Source of the DNA: Nicotiana tabacum
Lineage: Eukaryota; Streptophyta; Magnoliopsida; Solanales; Solanaceae
Reading direction: 5' to 3'
Assembly: GCF_000715075.1 (NCBI RefSeq)
Contig: NC_134095.1
Coordinates: 11,084,722 to 11,148,721 of the forward strand
Length of the DNA: 64,000 nt
Position numbers and translations under genes: made by a program. Shown in pieces: positions 1-10,815 of this stretch (its first letter is position 1; the number at the start of each line of letters is the position of its first letter). A model generated the notes under the pieces. That model was not told where the DNA came from. It saw only the letters and a list, made by a program, of their open reading frames with translations, and made no database searches.

Positions 1-1345
1 CCATCCCAAACAGTTCTAGTGGGCCCTACTCAGGTCCCAGAGGGGTTCATCTCTACCCCCTTACTCCAAGATGTTGTGGTCCGTCTAGTGGGCCTTATGG
101 AGAGTGTCACTCAAGTAGGCTTACTTTCTGTAGCACCAGCCATCTCTTAGGCTGGGGGAGGAGCACAGACTCCCGCTACCCGCACTCCGGAGCAGATGGC
201 TCCCCAATTTCAGACTCCAGCAGCTCACCAGTTGGAGCAGTTCAGCCGGGTGTAGTAGCTCAGACCGGTGATGGAGTAGCTATGTCCGCCGATGCTTTGT
301 GGAGGTTGGACAGGTTCACCAAGCTATTCACTACTACTTATGGTGGTACATCTTTAGAGGATCCCCAGATAGCTGTCATGAGGTTCTTCGGAACATGGGG
401 ATAGTGGAGACCAATGGGGTCAACTTTGCTGCTTTCCGTCTATCAAGTTTCTCCAAGAAATGGTGGAGAGATTATTGTTTGACCAGACCAGTTGGACCAC
501 CAGCTCTCACTTGGGACCAGTTCTCGAAGCTATTTATCGAGAAGTTTCTTCCCTTCACTCAGATAGAGGAGTACCATAGGTGGTTCGAGGGTCTCTAGCA
601 GGGTTCTACGACTGTCACCCAGTACGAGATCAGAATTATTGATTTGGCTCGTCATGCTCTTCTGATACTCCCCACCGAGTGAGAGAGGGTGATGAGGTTT
701 ATTTAGGGACTCACTCAGCCTATTAGACTGCAGATGGCTAAGGAGACAGGTAGCGATATTTCTTTCCAGGATGTGGCCAATGTGACCCGGAGGGTTGAGA
801 TGGTTTTATTTTAGGGGAGCGGTCAGGGGTCTAATAAGAGGCCTCATCATTCTGGCAGATTTAGTGGTGCCTCGTCTGGAGGAAGGGATTCTTTTGGTAG
901 AGGCCATCCTCCTAGGTCATTCAGTCAGCACTTCAGGTTTCTCACGGTGCTCCAGGTGGCCGTAGTTCTCATATGCACTTTTCTGATTAGTTACCCTACA
1001 ATATACCACCAGCTCCTATCAGTGCACCTCTGCTCCAGAGTTTTCAAGGTGGTTATCTAGGCCGTCAGGGTCAGTTTCAGGGTCAGCAGTCTCAGCAGCC
1101 GAAGTCTTGCTATACTTGTGGCAATACAAGGCACATTGCTAGGTTTTTCCCTCGAGCCTCGAGCAGTTCTCAGCACCAGGGTTCTCGTGCTATGGTTGCA
1201 GCACCGGATGTTCCACCGCCCGCTCAACTAGCTATAGGTAGGGGTAGAGGTGTTAGAGGGGGAGGTCAGGCAGCTAGAGGTGGAGGCTAGGCAGCTAGAG
1301 GTGGAGGCCAGCCAGCAAAAGGTGGTCCTAGGGATGTAGTTCAGA
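1..1345 (+). pseudogene. gag: gag of the Tekay-type chromovirus, broken
   Basis: Gag builds the particle and binds RNA. Readable blocks include MSADALWRLDRFTKLF near 280, a shift of frame near 365, then DSCHEVLRNMGIVETNG and WWRDYCLTRP (to 598) and the capsid-like QMAKETGSDISFQ near 735. Stops interrupt the frame (near 598, 680, 702 and 812). The zinc knuckle at 1108-1146 reads CYTCGNTRHIARF: the spacing C-x2-C-x4-H-x4 is kept but the last Cys is Phe, so metal binding should be lost. A Gly/Arg-rich tail (1230-1320) follows. The start is outside the window. Confidence 0.85.
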
Positions 1346-1930
1346 GTGATGGGGCCCAACCCTCGATGTTATGGTATGCCAGGCAGACCTAAGGCTGAGG
1401 CCTCCAATGTTGTTATCACAGGTATGGTTTTAGTGTGCAGTAGAGATGCCTCAGTTCTATTTAATCCAGAGTCTACATATTCTTATGTATCATCTTATTT
1501 TGCCCTTTATCTGGTTGTGCCTCGTAATTTTTTGAGTGCTCCTGTATATGTGTCTACACCGGTGGGTGACTCTATTATGGTAGAGCGTGTTTATCGTGCT
1601 CGCGTGGTCGTTATTGGGGGTCTTGAGACCCATGTAGATCTCATACTTCTCAATACTATGGATTTCGATGTCATTTTGGGGATGGATTGGTTATCCTCTT
1701 ATCATGCTATATTAGACGGTTATGCCAAGACCGTGACCTTAGCACTACCGGGGTTGCCTCTTTTGGAGTGGAGAGGGACTCCTGGTCATTCTACCAGTAG
1801 GGTTATCTCATATATGAAGGCTCGGCGTATGGTTGATAAGGGATGTTTGGTCTATTTGGCATGTGTTCGTGATTCTAGTGCTGAGATTCCTTCTATATAT
1901 TATGTGCCCATTGTTCATGAGTTTCCAGAT
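1346..1930 (+). pseudogene. pol: aspartic protease region of the chromovirus pol
   Basis: This open stretch follows gag and precedes RT. The active-site block, normally F-D-P-G-S-T in this clade, reads [13 protein letters not shown] at about 1457-1495. The catalytic Asp codon is Asn (AAT) and the next Gly is Glu (GAG). Both are G-to-A changes, as expected from deamination of methylated cytosine on the other strand. The later block [16 protein letters not shown] (about 1670-1720) is the conserved C-terminal part of the domain. The reading frame itself stays open through this domain, so the loss is by substitution. Function is inferred lost. Confidence 0.8.
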
Positions 1931-2780
1931 GTATTTTTTTCAGACCTGCCGGGGATTCCACCCGATATGGACATTGACTTTTGCATTGATTTGGCTCTAG
2001 GAACTCAGCCCATTTCTATTCCGCCATATCGTATGGCCCCACCAGAGTTGAAAGAATTGAAAGAACAGTTGCAGGACTTGCTGGATAAAGGCTTTATCAG
2101 ACCGAGTGTCTCGCCTTGGGGTGCGCCGGTTTTGTTTGTCAAGAAGAAGGATGGGTCGATGAGGATGTGTACAGATTATCGGCAGTTGAACAAAGTCACC
2201 ATCAAGAACAAGTATCCATTGCCGAGGATTGCTGATTTGTTTGATCAGCTTCAGGGTGCCAAGGTATTTTTGAAGATTGATTTGAGATATGACTACCCAT
2301 TGATTTGAGATATGGCTACCATCAGTTGAGGATTAGGGCATCCAATGTCCCTAAGATAGCTTTTTGCACTCGGTACGGGCATTATGAGTTCTTAGTGATG
2401 TCATTCGGGTTGACAAATGCCCCAGCAGCTTTAATGGATTTGATGAACCGAGTGTTCAATCCTTATTTGGATTCCTTCGTGATTGTTTTCATTGATGATA
2501 TTTTGATCTATTCCCGCAGCTGGGAGGAGCACGAGTAGCTTCTTTGGTCGTTCTTCAGAATATGAGGGATAGTCAGTTGTACGTTAAGTTTTCGAAGTGT
2601 GAGTTTTGGTTGAGTTCGGTTACATTCTTGGGTCATGTTGTATCAGCAGAGAGTATTCAGGTGGATCCTAAGAAGATTGTGGCAGTCAAGGACTGGCCTA
2701 GACCCACATCAGCAACAGAGATCCGGAGTTTTTTGGGTTTGGCGAGTTATTACCGTCGGTTTGTGGAGGGGTTTCATCTA
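1931..2780 (+). pseudogene. pol: reverse transcriptase region of the chromovirus pol
   Basis: RT copies the element RNA into DNA. The N-terminal fingers/palm motifs run in one frame to 2308 ([50 protein letters not shown]). A 23-bp near-exact direct duplication (2279-2301 against 2302-2324) then shifts the frame inside the conserved KIDLR-Y-YHQL segment. Reading resumes in another frame with YHQLRI, the active-site motif [13 protein letters not shown] at about 2482-2520, a TAG after EEHE (2536), and then the connection region LGHVVSAE and [17 protein letters not shown] to about 2765. The FIDD residues themselves are intact. Confidence 0.88.
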
Positions 2781-3500
2781 TTGCAGCCCCGATGACCAGG
2801 TTGGCCCAGAAGGGTGCCCCGTTCAGGTGGTCGGACGAGTGTGAGGCGAGCTTTCAGAAGCTCAAGACATCTTTGACTACGACGCCAATGTTGGTTTTAC
2901 CCATAGGTTTAGGATCATATATAGGGTATTGTGATGCATCGCGTATTGGACTTGATGCGGTGTTGATGCAGAATGGCAAGGTTATTGCATATGCTTCGCG
3001 ACAGTTGAATATCCATGAGAAGAATTATCTAGTTCATAATTTGGAGCTAGCAGCCATTGTTCACGCGCTGATGATTTGGAGGCATTATTTATATGGCGTG
3101 TCATGTGAGGTGTTCACCGATCACTAGAGTTTGCAATACTTGTTCAAGCAGAAGGAGCTAAATTTGAGGTAGAGAAGGTGGTTAGAGATATTGAAAGACT
3201 ATGATATCACCATCTTGTATCATCCGGGGAAGGCCAATGTAGTGGCCGGTGCTTTGAATAGGAAGTCAGCCAGTATGGGCAACCTTGCATATATTCCGGT
3301 CGGGAGAGACCGCTTACTTTAGATATTCAGGCTTTATCCAATCAGTTCGTGATGTTGGATGTTTCTGAGCCCAGTCGTGTTCTAGCTTGCACAGTCGCTC
3401 GTTCTTCATTATTTGAGTGTATCCGAGATCGGCAGTATGATGATCCTCATTTGCTTGTCCTTAGAGACACAGTGCGGCATGGAGGTGCCAAGCAGGTTAC
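2781..3500 (+). pseudogene. pol: RNase H and pol linker of the chromovirus
   Basis: RNase H removes the RNA strand during reverse transcription. Open frame 2792-3127 carries YCDASRIGLDAVLMQ (first catalytic Asp), NLELAAIVHAL (Glu) and FTDH (second Asp), so the acidic residues remain. A TAG directly after TDH (3125) and another near 3169 (about 45 bases later) stop it. The linker [16 protein letters not shown] follows. The text breaks off at 3500, where the Ogre-like element begins (AKQVT), and resumes at 16715 with VGDDGVLRMQG, which is the next stretch of the same polyprotein. Confidence 0.87.
3496..3500. repeat. Left target-site duplication of Ogre-like element (GTTAC)
   Basis: GTTAC directly precedes the LTR start TGTAGACATG. 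The partner right of the 3' LTR is GCTAC at 16710-16714, one mismatch in five. Five bases is the usual Ty3/gypsy length. Confidence 0.8.
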
Positions 3501-5649
3501 TGTAGACATGTGATTTTTGACCCTCCCCAAGATTTTTCATATTTTAGCATGTAAATAATAGTTTAGGTCTAATATCGTTATTTCAATTGGTTTTGACTCT
3601 TTTACTTTATTATATAAAAAAAATAAAAATTACAAAAATATTTCTTCTACTTTATTACTTATCGTAAAACTAAAAAATACAAAAAAAAAATAGTACCTTA
3701 TTTTTATTTCAATATGATATTTAAAAATACAAAAAAAAGGTTTGTTTTAATGATTAGTCTTATTTTAATAGTTATTTTACTTAAGTAGGATTAATTGGTA
3801 AATGAGGCCGTATTTTTAGTCTTGTTCACGGAGAAAGAATAAAATTTGGGTACAAGCAACCCATTTTAAGCCTAATTTTCGGACCCAACCCATAATTTCC
3901 AAGCCCATAATTCCTAGGCTCATATCGCTTAACCTAAAAAATAATACAAAAACTAACCTAGACCCCTAAACTCTAATAAACATCAGCCGTTTTTCATTGA
4001 TTTTGAAGCTAAGCTGCTTCTTCTTCTTCATGGAGACCTAGACTAAAAGAAAAATCAGCTGCTATTTCTTCATAGATCTAAACTTTAGAACTCTAGCGTT
4101 ACATCCTCTTCTTCAAAGAAACACACAACATCAAAGCTAGCAAAATTCAGCGGCCGTAACTCTCCTTTTGTTCCTAAAACAGTCCCAAACTCCATTAAAA
4201 ATACCACCGAAGATTAGCTGAAAATCCATAGCAAAAACAGTCCAAAACGTGCCCTCCTTGGCCCAAAAACAGCTGGAAAATGCAGCCATGAAACCCCAGT
4301 TCGAAAACCAGTCCAAAATATCATGAAATCCAAGCGTATCTGCCCTCGCAACATTCTTTCTACGGGTCAGTGAAGGGGACGAGTTCGTCGAGGTCGACGT
4401 GAGAGTTTCTTCGGCTGAAGGTTCCTGTTGGTTGAGCTTGTTCGTTGCTCATTTTGGTTGCCGCTTTGTCCGGTTTGTTGGATTCATTGGCTCGAAGCTT
4501 TTGTTCGGCATTTGTCTCTGTTGTACAGCTCTATTCAAGGAGTTTTCTGTATTCAATCAGTTGGAAAATCAATTTTGGCTTCACAAAAGGTCTAGTTCCT
4601 TAATTACTTTCATTTTTATATTTTTCTATTAGTGAATAAACATTGTGTAAAAGTGTTTTCTTCTTCTGTTTGAAATTTTTCGAATAGATTAATAAGTGTT
4701 AGCATGTCTTAAAGATTATTTATTGTTGGATACAAATTTGTATCTTAAAATAAGTTAAGTTGGTAAATGAGCTCACAATTAGTTATCTGAGGTAGGACAT
4801 GGGATATTCGAATAATTGAATTGCTTCTGTTTGTTTAACAACTTGGAAGGAAGATAGAAATTTTTTGATGACAAAAGAAGTGATATTTGGAAAAGAACGA
4901 TTTAAGATTCTTGGACCAAAAGAATTTTCTCTTTAAGAATTGTTTTTATGCTTGATCTTTTTAGAGAGAGTAAAGGTAGAATTGGATTTTGGATGAAAAT
5001 TAGTAATTGTAGAATTGAAAAGTGACTTGCCTTTAATACTTAAATTTGAATTTAAACAACTCTCAAACATCGTAGCTTTTTTTAGGCGCGGCTAATTTTA
5101 AAATCATTGTGGCTATGGGTACGGTTCCTGTGACATGGTTATGATACGTAATTCCCAAATTCGGGTGTACATTTCATGTGACCCGATCATAATTTTGAAT
5201 AACAATAATAAAATAATTCATGTCGTGAACCGCGAGTGCATTTCATGTAGCGTAACTTACGATGTGTTTTAAATAATTTTGAATTGTCCTAAAAGTATTA
5301 CAAAGTGGTTAAAAGGTTTAAAAATGCACGTAGATTTAAAATGTGTAATTAATCAGATAATTAGGCCAATTAATAATAGTTGAGCGACCGTGCTAAAACC
5401 ACGGAACCCTGGAATGTCTAACACCTTCTCCCGGGTTAACAGAATTCCTTACCTTGATTTCTGTGTTTGCAGACCATAAATAAGAGTCAAACTTCCTTGA
5501 TTCGGGATTTAAACCGGTGACTTGGGACACCATAAATTATCCTAAGTGGCGACTCTGAATTTTAAATAAAATAATCCCGTTTCAATTGTCACTTAAATTG
5601 AAAAAACTCCCTTATACCATTCTGTGGGTAGGAAAAAAGAGGTGTGACA
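3501..5649 (+). repeat. 5' LTR of Ogre-like element
   Basis: Starts TGTAGACATG and ends GGTGTGACA. The same sequence recurs at 14564-16709 with scattered substitutions and small indels. It should hold the promoter and polyadenylation signal; an A/T-rich TATA-like stretch lies near 3608-3620 but I cannot fix the start site. A 77-codon open frame at 4399-4632 recurs in the 3' LTR at 15466-15699 simply because LTRs are copies. The last 250 bases hold the block CTAACACCTTCTCCCGGG, which I read as U5. Confidence 0.92.
5547..5557 (+). other. Second primer-site-like block inside U5
   Basis: TGGCGACTCTG lies about 100 bases before the true primer site and repeats its start: nine of nine bases match the complement of the plant tRNA-Arg 3' end that the true site also resembles. 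The copy in the 3' LTR (16606-16616) is identical. A role in tRNA capture or annealing is speculation. Confidence 0.5.
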
Positions 5650-5653
5650 GCTC

Positions 5654-5671
5654 TGGTGACTCTGCTGGGAA
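5654..5671 (+). promoter_or_regulatory. Primer binding site, tRNA-Arg type
   Basis: TGGTGACTCTGCTGGGAA begins four bases after the 5' LTR. Compared with the complement of the plant tRNA-Arg(ACG) 3' end (TGGCGACTCCACTGGGGA, from memory) about 14 of 18 bases agree. tRNA-Arg priming is known for Ogre elements. Confidence 0.7.
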
Positions 5672-6528
5672 ACAAGAACCCAGAACCTCTGGTTCAGGGT
5701 TCAGAATTCGAGCTTAGAATAACTGCTATAGTTGGCTTTTATTTATTATCTGATTTTTATATGTTTGAGCCTAATGTGCTAATTGCCGCTTTTTACCGCT
5801 TTGATATTATTTGGGTTGTATATAAATTGTTACGAAACCCTCCTCTCTCTAAGTCTTCTAAATCATCTGGGAAGTGTGCACTTCATGTGACTTCTTTTCT
5901 GTTAGAGTCATATTCCAATTTTAGAACGAGGTTCGGACAAATTGCAAAGCCGGTGAAACTTCTATATTCTCCGTATGCCGCCCCCCCTCGGCTCGAGCTG
6001 TGCGGTCGGGTAAGCCAGGTCTTGAACAAATACACCCAGGTTTTAAACTTAGAATAACTCAGCCTCATGACGGATCCCTAGTAGGAACATTTGTTTTCAT
6101 CATGTGCATTTGACTTTAGGGACTCAACACAGGGGTTGGGTCCATCTAGGACAGGTGTACCCAAAAATAAAAGACCATCCTGATGCATCATAATGTGCTA
6201 CATGTAGCAATCTTCAAGGGTAAAAGGGTCATTTGGCGGACCAATGATAGTTGAGGGCAAATGAAAAAAAATGAAAAAAGAGAGGGTGAAGTGTGAAAAT
6301 AAATCAAGTAGGGCCCAATTTTGTTTTGTGTCACATTTTTGTTTAAAAAAAACATGAAAAATTCAAAAAAGATTTTGCATTTTATCATTTTCTGAAAATC
6401 AAAAAAAGGTAAAAAAAATCCAAAAAGAGTTTACATGTTTCATCATTTTTGAAAAAAAAGACAAAAAAACATATTTTTCTCTAAATTAGTTATTTTTTTT
6501 TAATTTTCGCCCGTATCCAATCTGCCCC

Positions 6529-6595
6529 GAACTACGCATACCTGATTCTCATCTTTCGGAGCACGATAAGTAGGCAACCTACATAGGGTCCGGTC
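6529..6595 (+). repeat. Dispersed hairpin motif, copy 1
   Basis: GAACTACG at 6529, CTGATTC near 6542, GTAGGCAACCTAC at about 6570-6582 and GGTCCGGTC at 6587-6595. CTAC can pair with GTAG across about 30 bases. Three more copies follow in the element. Confidence 0.6.
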
Positions 6596-7828
6596 TTCCT
6601 AGCGAGTCTTAGGTTTTTGGCTTTGCGGGGTCTTAGCCAAATCCTCTATTTTTAGCCACTTTTAGCCACATAGATTAATTTTAGAAAAATAGTCACAACC
6701 ATGTCTTTAATATGTCCAACATGACGGGTTATTGTCTCACATAGCGTGCTAAGTTTTTAACTTTATTTGGTCTTAATTTTTTCATACAGGTGTGGATTTA
6801 CTTACCAGAGTTTGAGCATGACAGACGCCCTAGGATGATCCAGCCAGGATCGCTCATTCAGGAGTTGCTCAAGGAGATTTTTCTTTTTATGTTTTAAGTC
6901 TATTTTTCTTTTTATGTTGTCTTTTACCTTCTAGTTTTGTACAGTAATATCGAGTCTTTTGTTATTGTATTTTCTATTTTGTATTGAAAAAGATGTGTAA
7001 TAAATCAAAAATCCAAAAAAAAAAAAGAAAAGAGATTTTGAGTTTTTATATTTCCATTAGATATTTTCTTTAGAATACTAACTCTACAAGTTCAAACAAA
7101 AATCTTTTGTGATTTTCCTTAGGAAATTAATATCTAGAACTCAAAATAAAAATTGCTTCTATATTTCCTTTAGTTTATTAAGACTAAAAATTCAAAAAAA
7201 AAAAAAGAAGAGAATTTTCTTTTAATACCTCTTTAAAAGTTTTTCTTTAAGATATTAATTCCAAAAATCCAAAAATATTTTCTCTTAAGGTTCTTCATTG
7301 GGAAATATATAAAAAACAAAAAAAAATGTAATTTTTTTATTGTCACTAGAACTTTAGGATATTATACATAGAAGCAGAAAAAAACATACTCCATCTTGTG
7401 TTTATCTTCAGAGTTTATCCCTTAGGTAATCAAAAACTAAAATCCAAGAATATTTTTTATATTTTCCATTTCTTGTTTTGAAATCTTTCTTAAGGGATAT
7501 CAAATGAAAATTCAAAATATTTTTCTTTGGTTTATTTTTTAGATTTCCTTCTTAAAAAAAAGAATCAAAAAGTATTTTTCTCTTCTAGGATTTTTGCCTT
7601 AATAATTTCCCATAGAGTATTTGTTTCAAAAAGAAAAAAAGAAAAGTAAAAAATATATGCTCGTTAAGCTTGAGTTTAGAATAGGTTATAGAACATTAAA
7701 TCTAGAAAATTCAAAAAAAAAGATTTGCTTCTTTTATTTCTCTTTTCTCATTAGAGTAGTCGTTAAGGTAAAAAAAGAAAAAAAGAAAAAGAGAACGTTA
7801 GTTTGTTTACTTTATTCCCGATCTTCCC

Positions 7829-7895
7829 GAACTACGCAAAGATCTGATTCATGCGGCGTCATGATCCGTAGGCAACCTACATAAGGTTCGATCGA
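7829..7895 (+). repeat. Dispersed hairpin motif, copy 2
   Basis: GAACTACG at 7829, CTGATTC, then CCGTAGGCAACCTAC at 7866-7880 and GGTTCGATC. Same order of blocks and similar spacing as copy 1. CTACG pairs exactly with CGTAG. Confidence 0.6.
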
Positions 7896-8318
7896 ATCAT
7901 TTTTTATTTCTTAAAAGAAAAAAAAAAGAGAAAAAAGAAAAAGAAAAAAAAGAGTTGAAATTATGGGATGTGAGAAATGAGAAGAAAGAAAAGTGTGATG
8001 ATTAGAAAAAAAAAAGAGGAAGGAAAATGAGCAAGCCAAGAAGTACCAGAAAAGAAAAGAAAAGAAAAGAGAAGATTCAAATGAACAAATTGGGATGATA
8101 CCAAGTGACCTTGTTACCCTCGAAATCATTTTTGAACTGTTAATTGTTGCTAGGTGCATTGCACACAATGTGATATTTACAGCTGTTAAATGCCCTAACG
8201 CTAACGTGATGACCTCATTTTGTTCCTTTTTGTTATCTCCATTGAGCAGAAGGGTGGTTGGTTTGTGATTCTTAAGGTAACTCATCCATACAACACAAGG
8301 CCAAATAACAAGGTAGCC

Positions 8319-10104
8319 ATGACTAACAAAGACCTGGACACAAGAGTTGTTGACCCGTCGAGGGAGTTTGTGGAGTCGGAGTCTAAATTGAAAGGAGAGG
8401 TCCAAATGTTGAAACAACAGATGACAGAAATGTATCAGTCTTAGATCAGGGGGTATCCTCCACCTTCATTCCCCACTAACTACACTGAAAACCCTGCAAC
8501 TATCCCACCACTATCACAAATCCAGATCCCTACTACTGCTGATATCTCCCCACAACCTTTTCACACTCCACCCCCAGAACAACCTCATATCCCGCTACTT
8601 TGACCACTCATGTTTTGGTAGCTCTTCCACCTACTACCTTTCCTCGATCCTCTAACGAGACTGTGTTCAAAGTCACTGATGCCAAACACTATGCTCCAGA
8701 ACCAACTTTCAAAGTTTCGGATCCATACTCTTACGCTCCTTATTTTGAGCCTCCCGGTGGAACTGAAAAGCCTTCTAAGATAGTGGAGCAAGATGAGATA
8801 TCCAGGAAGGTGAAAATCTTAGAGCAGTCTTTAAGAAACATGCAAGGGATAGGGAGCCAGATGAGCGTGTCTTATAAAGACTTGTGTTTGTTTCCTGATG
8901 TCCAACTGCCTGTTGGGTTTAAGATGCCAAAGTTTGATTTACATGACGGGCACAGAGATCCCGTGGCCCATTTGAGAGGTTACTGCAATAAGATGAGAGG
9001 TGCCTGTGGGAAAGACAAATTATTGATGACGTATTTCAGTCAGAGTCTGAGTGGGGCAACTCTAGAGTGGTACACCCGCCAAGACGTTAGCAAGTGGTAC
9101 ACATGGGACGATATGACTCAAGTCTTTGCCCGGCACTTTAAGTACAATATAGAAATTATCCCGAATCGCATGTCCCTCACCAAGATGGAAAATAAGCCTA
9201 ATGAAAGCTTTAGGGAATACGAGCTCAGATGGAGAGAGCAAGCTGCTAGAGTCAATCCCCCGATGGAAGAAAAAAAAGATGGTCGAGTACTTTCTTCAAG
9301 CTCAAGAGCCAACTTACTTTAGGCATTTGATCACGGTTGTGGGTAGGCCTTTTAATGTTGTGGTAAAAATGGGAGAAATGATAGAAGATGGGCTGAAGTC
9401 GAGCAAGATCATGAGCTATTCTGCTTTAAAAGCCACAAAAACAAGCAATTCAGAACGACATAGAAAGTTTGCTGGGTCAGAAGGAACATGATGATGTTGC
9501 CATGGTTGTCTCAGGATCAGGACATGGTTCAACGGGTCTGCCTTGCCAATATACTTAGCCTCAACCCCAACCCCAAACCTATACCCGAGCTCCACATAAT
9601 CCACCTCAGTATTATCCTCCGATCAATGTCCGGTCATCTGTCCAACTACCAGGTCACTCCTTATGGCGAGCGCCAGCACCGCATAATGCACTCTTGCCTT
9701 CACAACATTTTCAAGCACCCAACAACCCTAGAAAACCGGAACAGGGAGGGGAACAAAGGCAAAGAAATAGTTTCACACCAATCGGGGAGTCCTACACAAG
9801 CTTGTTTGAAAAGTTAAAGCATTTTGGCCTGATTGAGCCGGTCCTCGGCTATACTTCAGACCCATATGCAAAAGGTTTTGATCCTACTATACGATGCATG
9901 CACCACTCTAACGTCCAAGGGCATATCATTGAAGATTGTCGTGCTTTGAAAAGGGAAATAGAAAGACTGATTCAAGAAGGGGTAATTGTGATTAAGGACA
10001 GTGACGGGGAGCATGCGAATCCTCTTGGGAACTTGCTGACTGAAGTTAATGATATTGAAGTTGTTAATGGTCTAGGCAATATTGATGTGGAACCTGGAGG
10101 CTAA
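8319..10104 (+). pseudogene. gag: gag of the Ogre-like element
   Basis: Likely start ATG at 8319 (MTNKDLD). A coiled-coil-like stretch ESESKLKGEVQMLKQQM follows, then an in-frame TAG at 8442 just before a Pro-rich linker. A frame change near 8590 leads into the capsid domain: KMPKFDLHDG, PVAHLRGYCNKMRG, LEWYTRQD and FARHFKYNIEI (about 8930-9160). A one-base slip in an A run at about 9270 moves reading to the frame of MVEYFLQAQEPTYF (9282 on), and a second shift follows near 9440. The C-terminal region FEKLKHFGLIEPV has a Cys/His cluster, C-M-H-H-x6-H-x4-C, at about 9894-9940, then ALKREIERLIQEG. It ends at TAA near 10102. The product would package RNA, but it is broken at three or more places. 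Confidence 0.85.
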
Positions 10105-10602
10105 GATGTCGTGCTTGGTAATTAGAAAGACGCTCCATCTATTGGCTAGCCGGGGAGGAGTCTTGGTGGTTTATTTTGCTGTCATTTCTTTTGTCCGGGT
10201 TATTTTCAGGGTTGTAATTCGGATATTGTCTTGTGACTCAAACACTTCTATCATTTTATTTTTCCTAATTTGTTTAGTCATAGTAGCTCGTTTAGTGTTG
10301 TCTGGTTGTGTTCCAGGGTTGTAACCCCAGCTTATTTTACTTGTTTTGTTGTCCAAACCCTTTCACCATCTGTCTAATGCAATTTCCTATTTTCTGTTAT
10401 TTTTAGTCAGTGTTTGTTTAGTTCTCTTATCCTTTTATAGTTCTTTTCCTACTGACTCTAGTGATATGACATGCACGCATAATTCTCAACCTGGTCTTAA
10501 AAGTTAGTTTAGTCATGAAGCAATGAAACAATTTTGAAGATGATAGGGACATTTGAGGGAAATAAGTAAAAGCATTTTGAGATCACTTCAAGCCCGAATT
10601 GT
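10105..10602 (+). other. Non-coding spacer replacing pro-pol in the Ogre-like element
   Basis: Between the end of gag and the integrase tail lie about 500 bases where several kilobases of protease, RT, RNase H and integrase would be expected. It is T-rich, has short frames only, and shows no pol motif in any frame. Either a large deletion or a long-standing non-autonomous family structure would explain it. Confidence 0.6.
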
Positions 10603-10815
10603 ATGAAACTGGGGCAGATAGAACATAAAGAAACACTATTGAAATGCATCCTGCTGCATCAGGTTGAATCTAAAGGCAAGTTTGCCCCAAATTTGCAGGG
10701 GCCGTTCGTGGTAACGAGAGTGTTGTCCAATGGTGCTTTGTATTCGACAGATGTAGAAGGCAAATGTGTGGATATTGTTATCAATTCTGATGCAGTCAAA
10801 AGATATTATGTATAA
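10603..10815 (+). pseudogene. pol: Integrase C-terminal fragment of the Ogre-like element
   Basis: The C-terminal half reads GKFAPNLQGPFVVTRVLSNG and DAVKRYYV, ending at TAA (10813-10815). This is the GPY/F-type end of Ty3/gypsy integrase, normally preceded by several hundred residues that are missing here. The first 20 or so residues (KLGQIEHKET) look like non-homologous lead-in. The catalytic D-D-E core is absent, so no activity is possible. Its survival at the 3' end suggests that the deletion ran from after gag to just before this point. Confidence 0.75.

Larger units (their letters stand above)
5672..8318 (+). other. Leader region of Ogre-like element, A-rich, no clear gene
   Basis: This long stretch lies between the primer site and gag. 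From about 6240 to 8080 it is very rich in A runs, with loosely repeated blocks such as TTCAAAAAAAAA and TTTCTTTAG roughly every 75-100 bases at 7000-7700. Two copies of a hairpin motif (6529-6600, 7829-7900) lie in it. Ogre elements often carry an extra ORF before gag. The open frames here (5644-6057, 7621-7884) are short and low in complexity, and I do not accept them as that ORF. Confidence 0.6.

Noticed and set aside
4399..4632. 77-codon frame conserved at 15466-15699
   Set aside because: The two are the same place in the two LTRs of one element. Identity reflects LTR copying, not selection on a protein.
10082..10324. 80-codon frame after gag in the Ogre-like element
   Set aside because: Hydrophobic low-complexity text from T-rich DNA, out of frame with gag, no pol motif.
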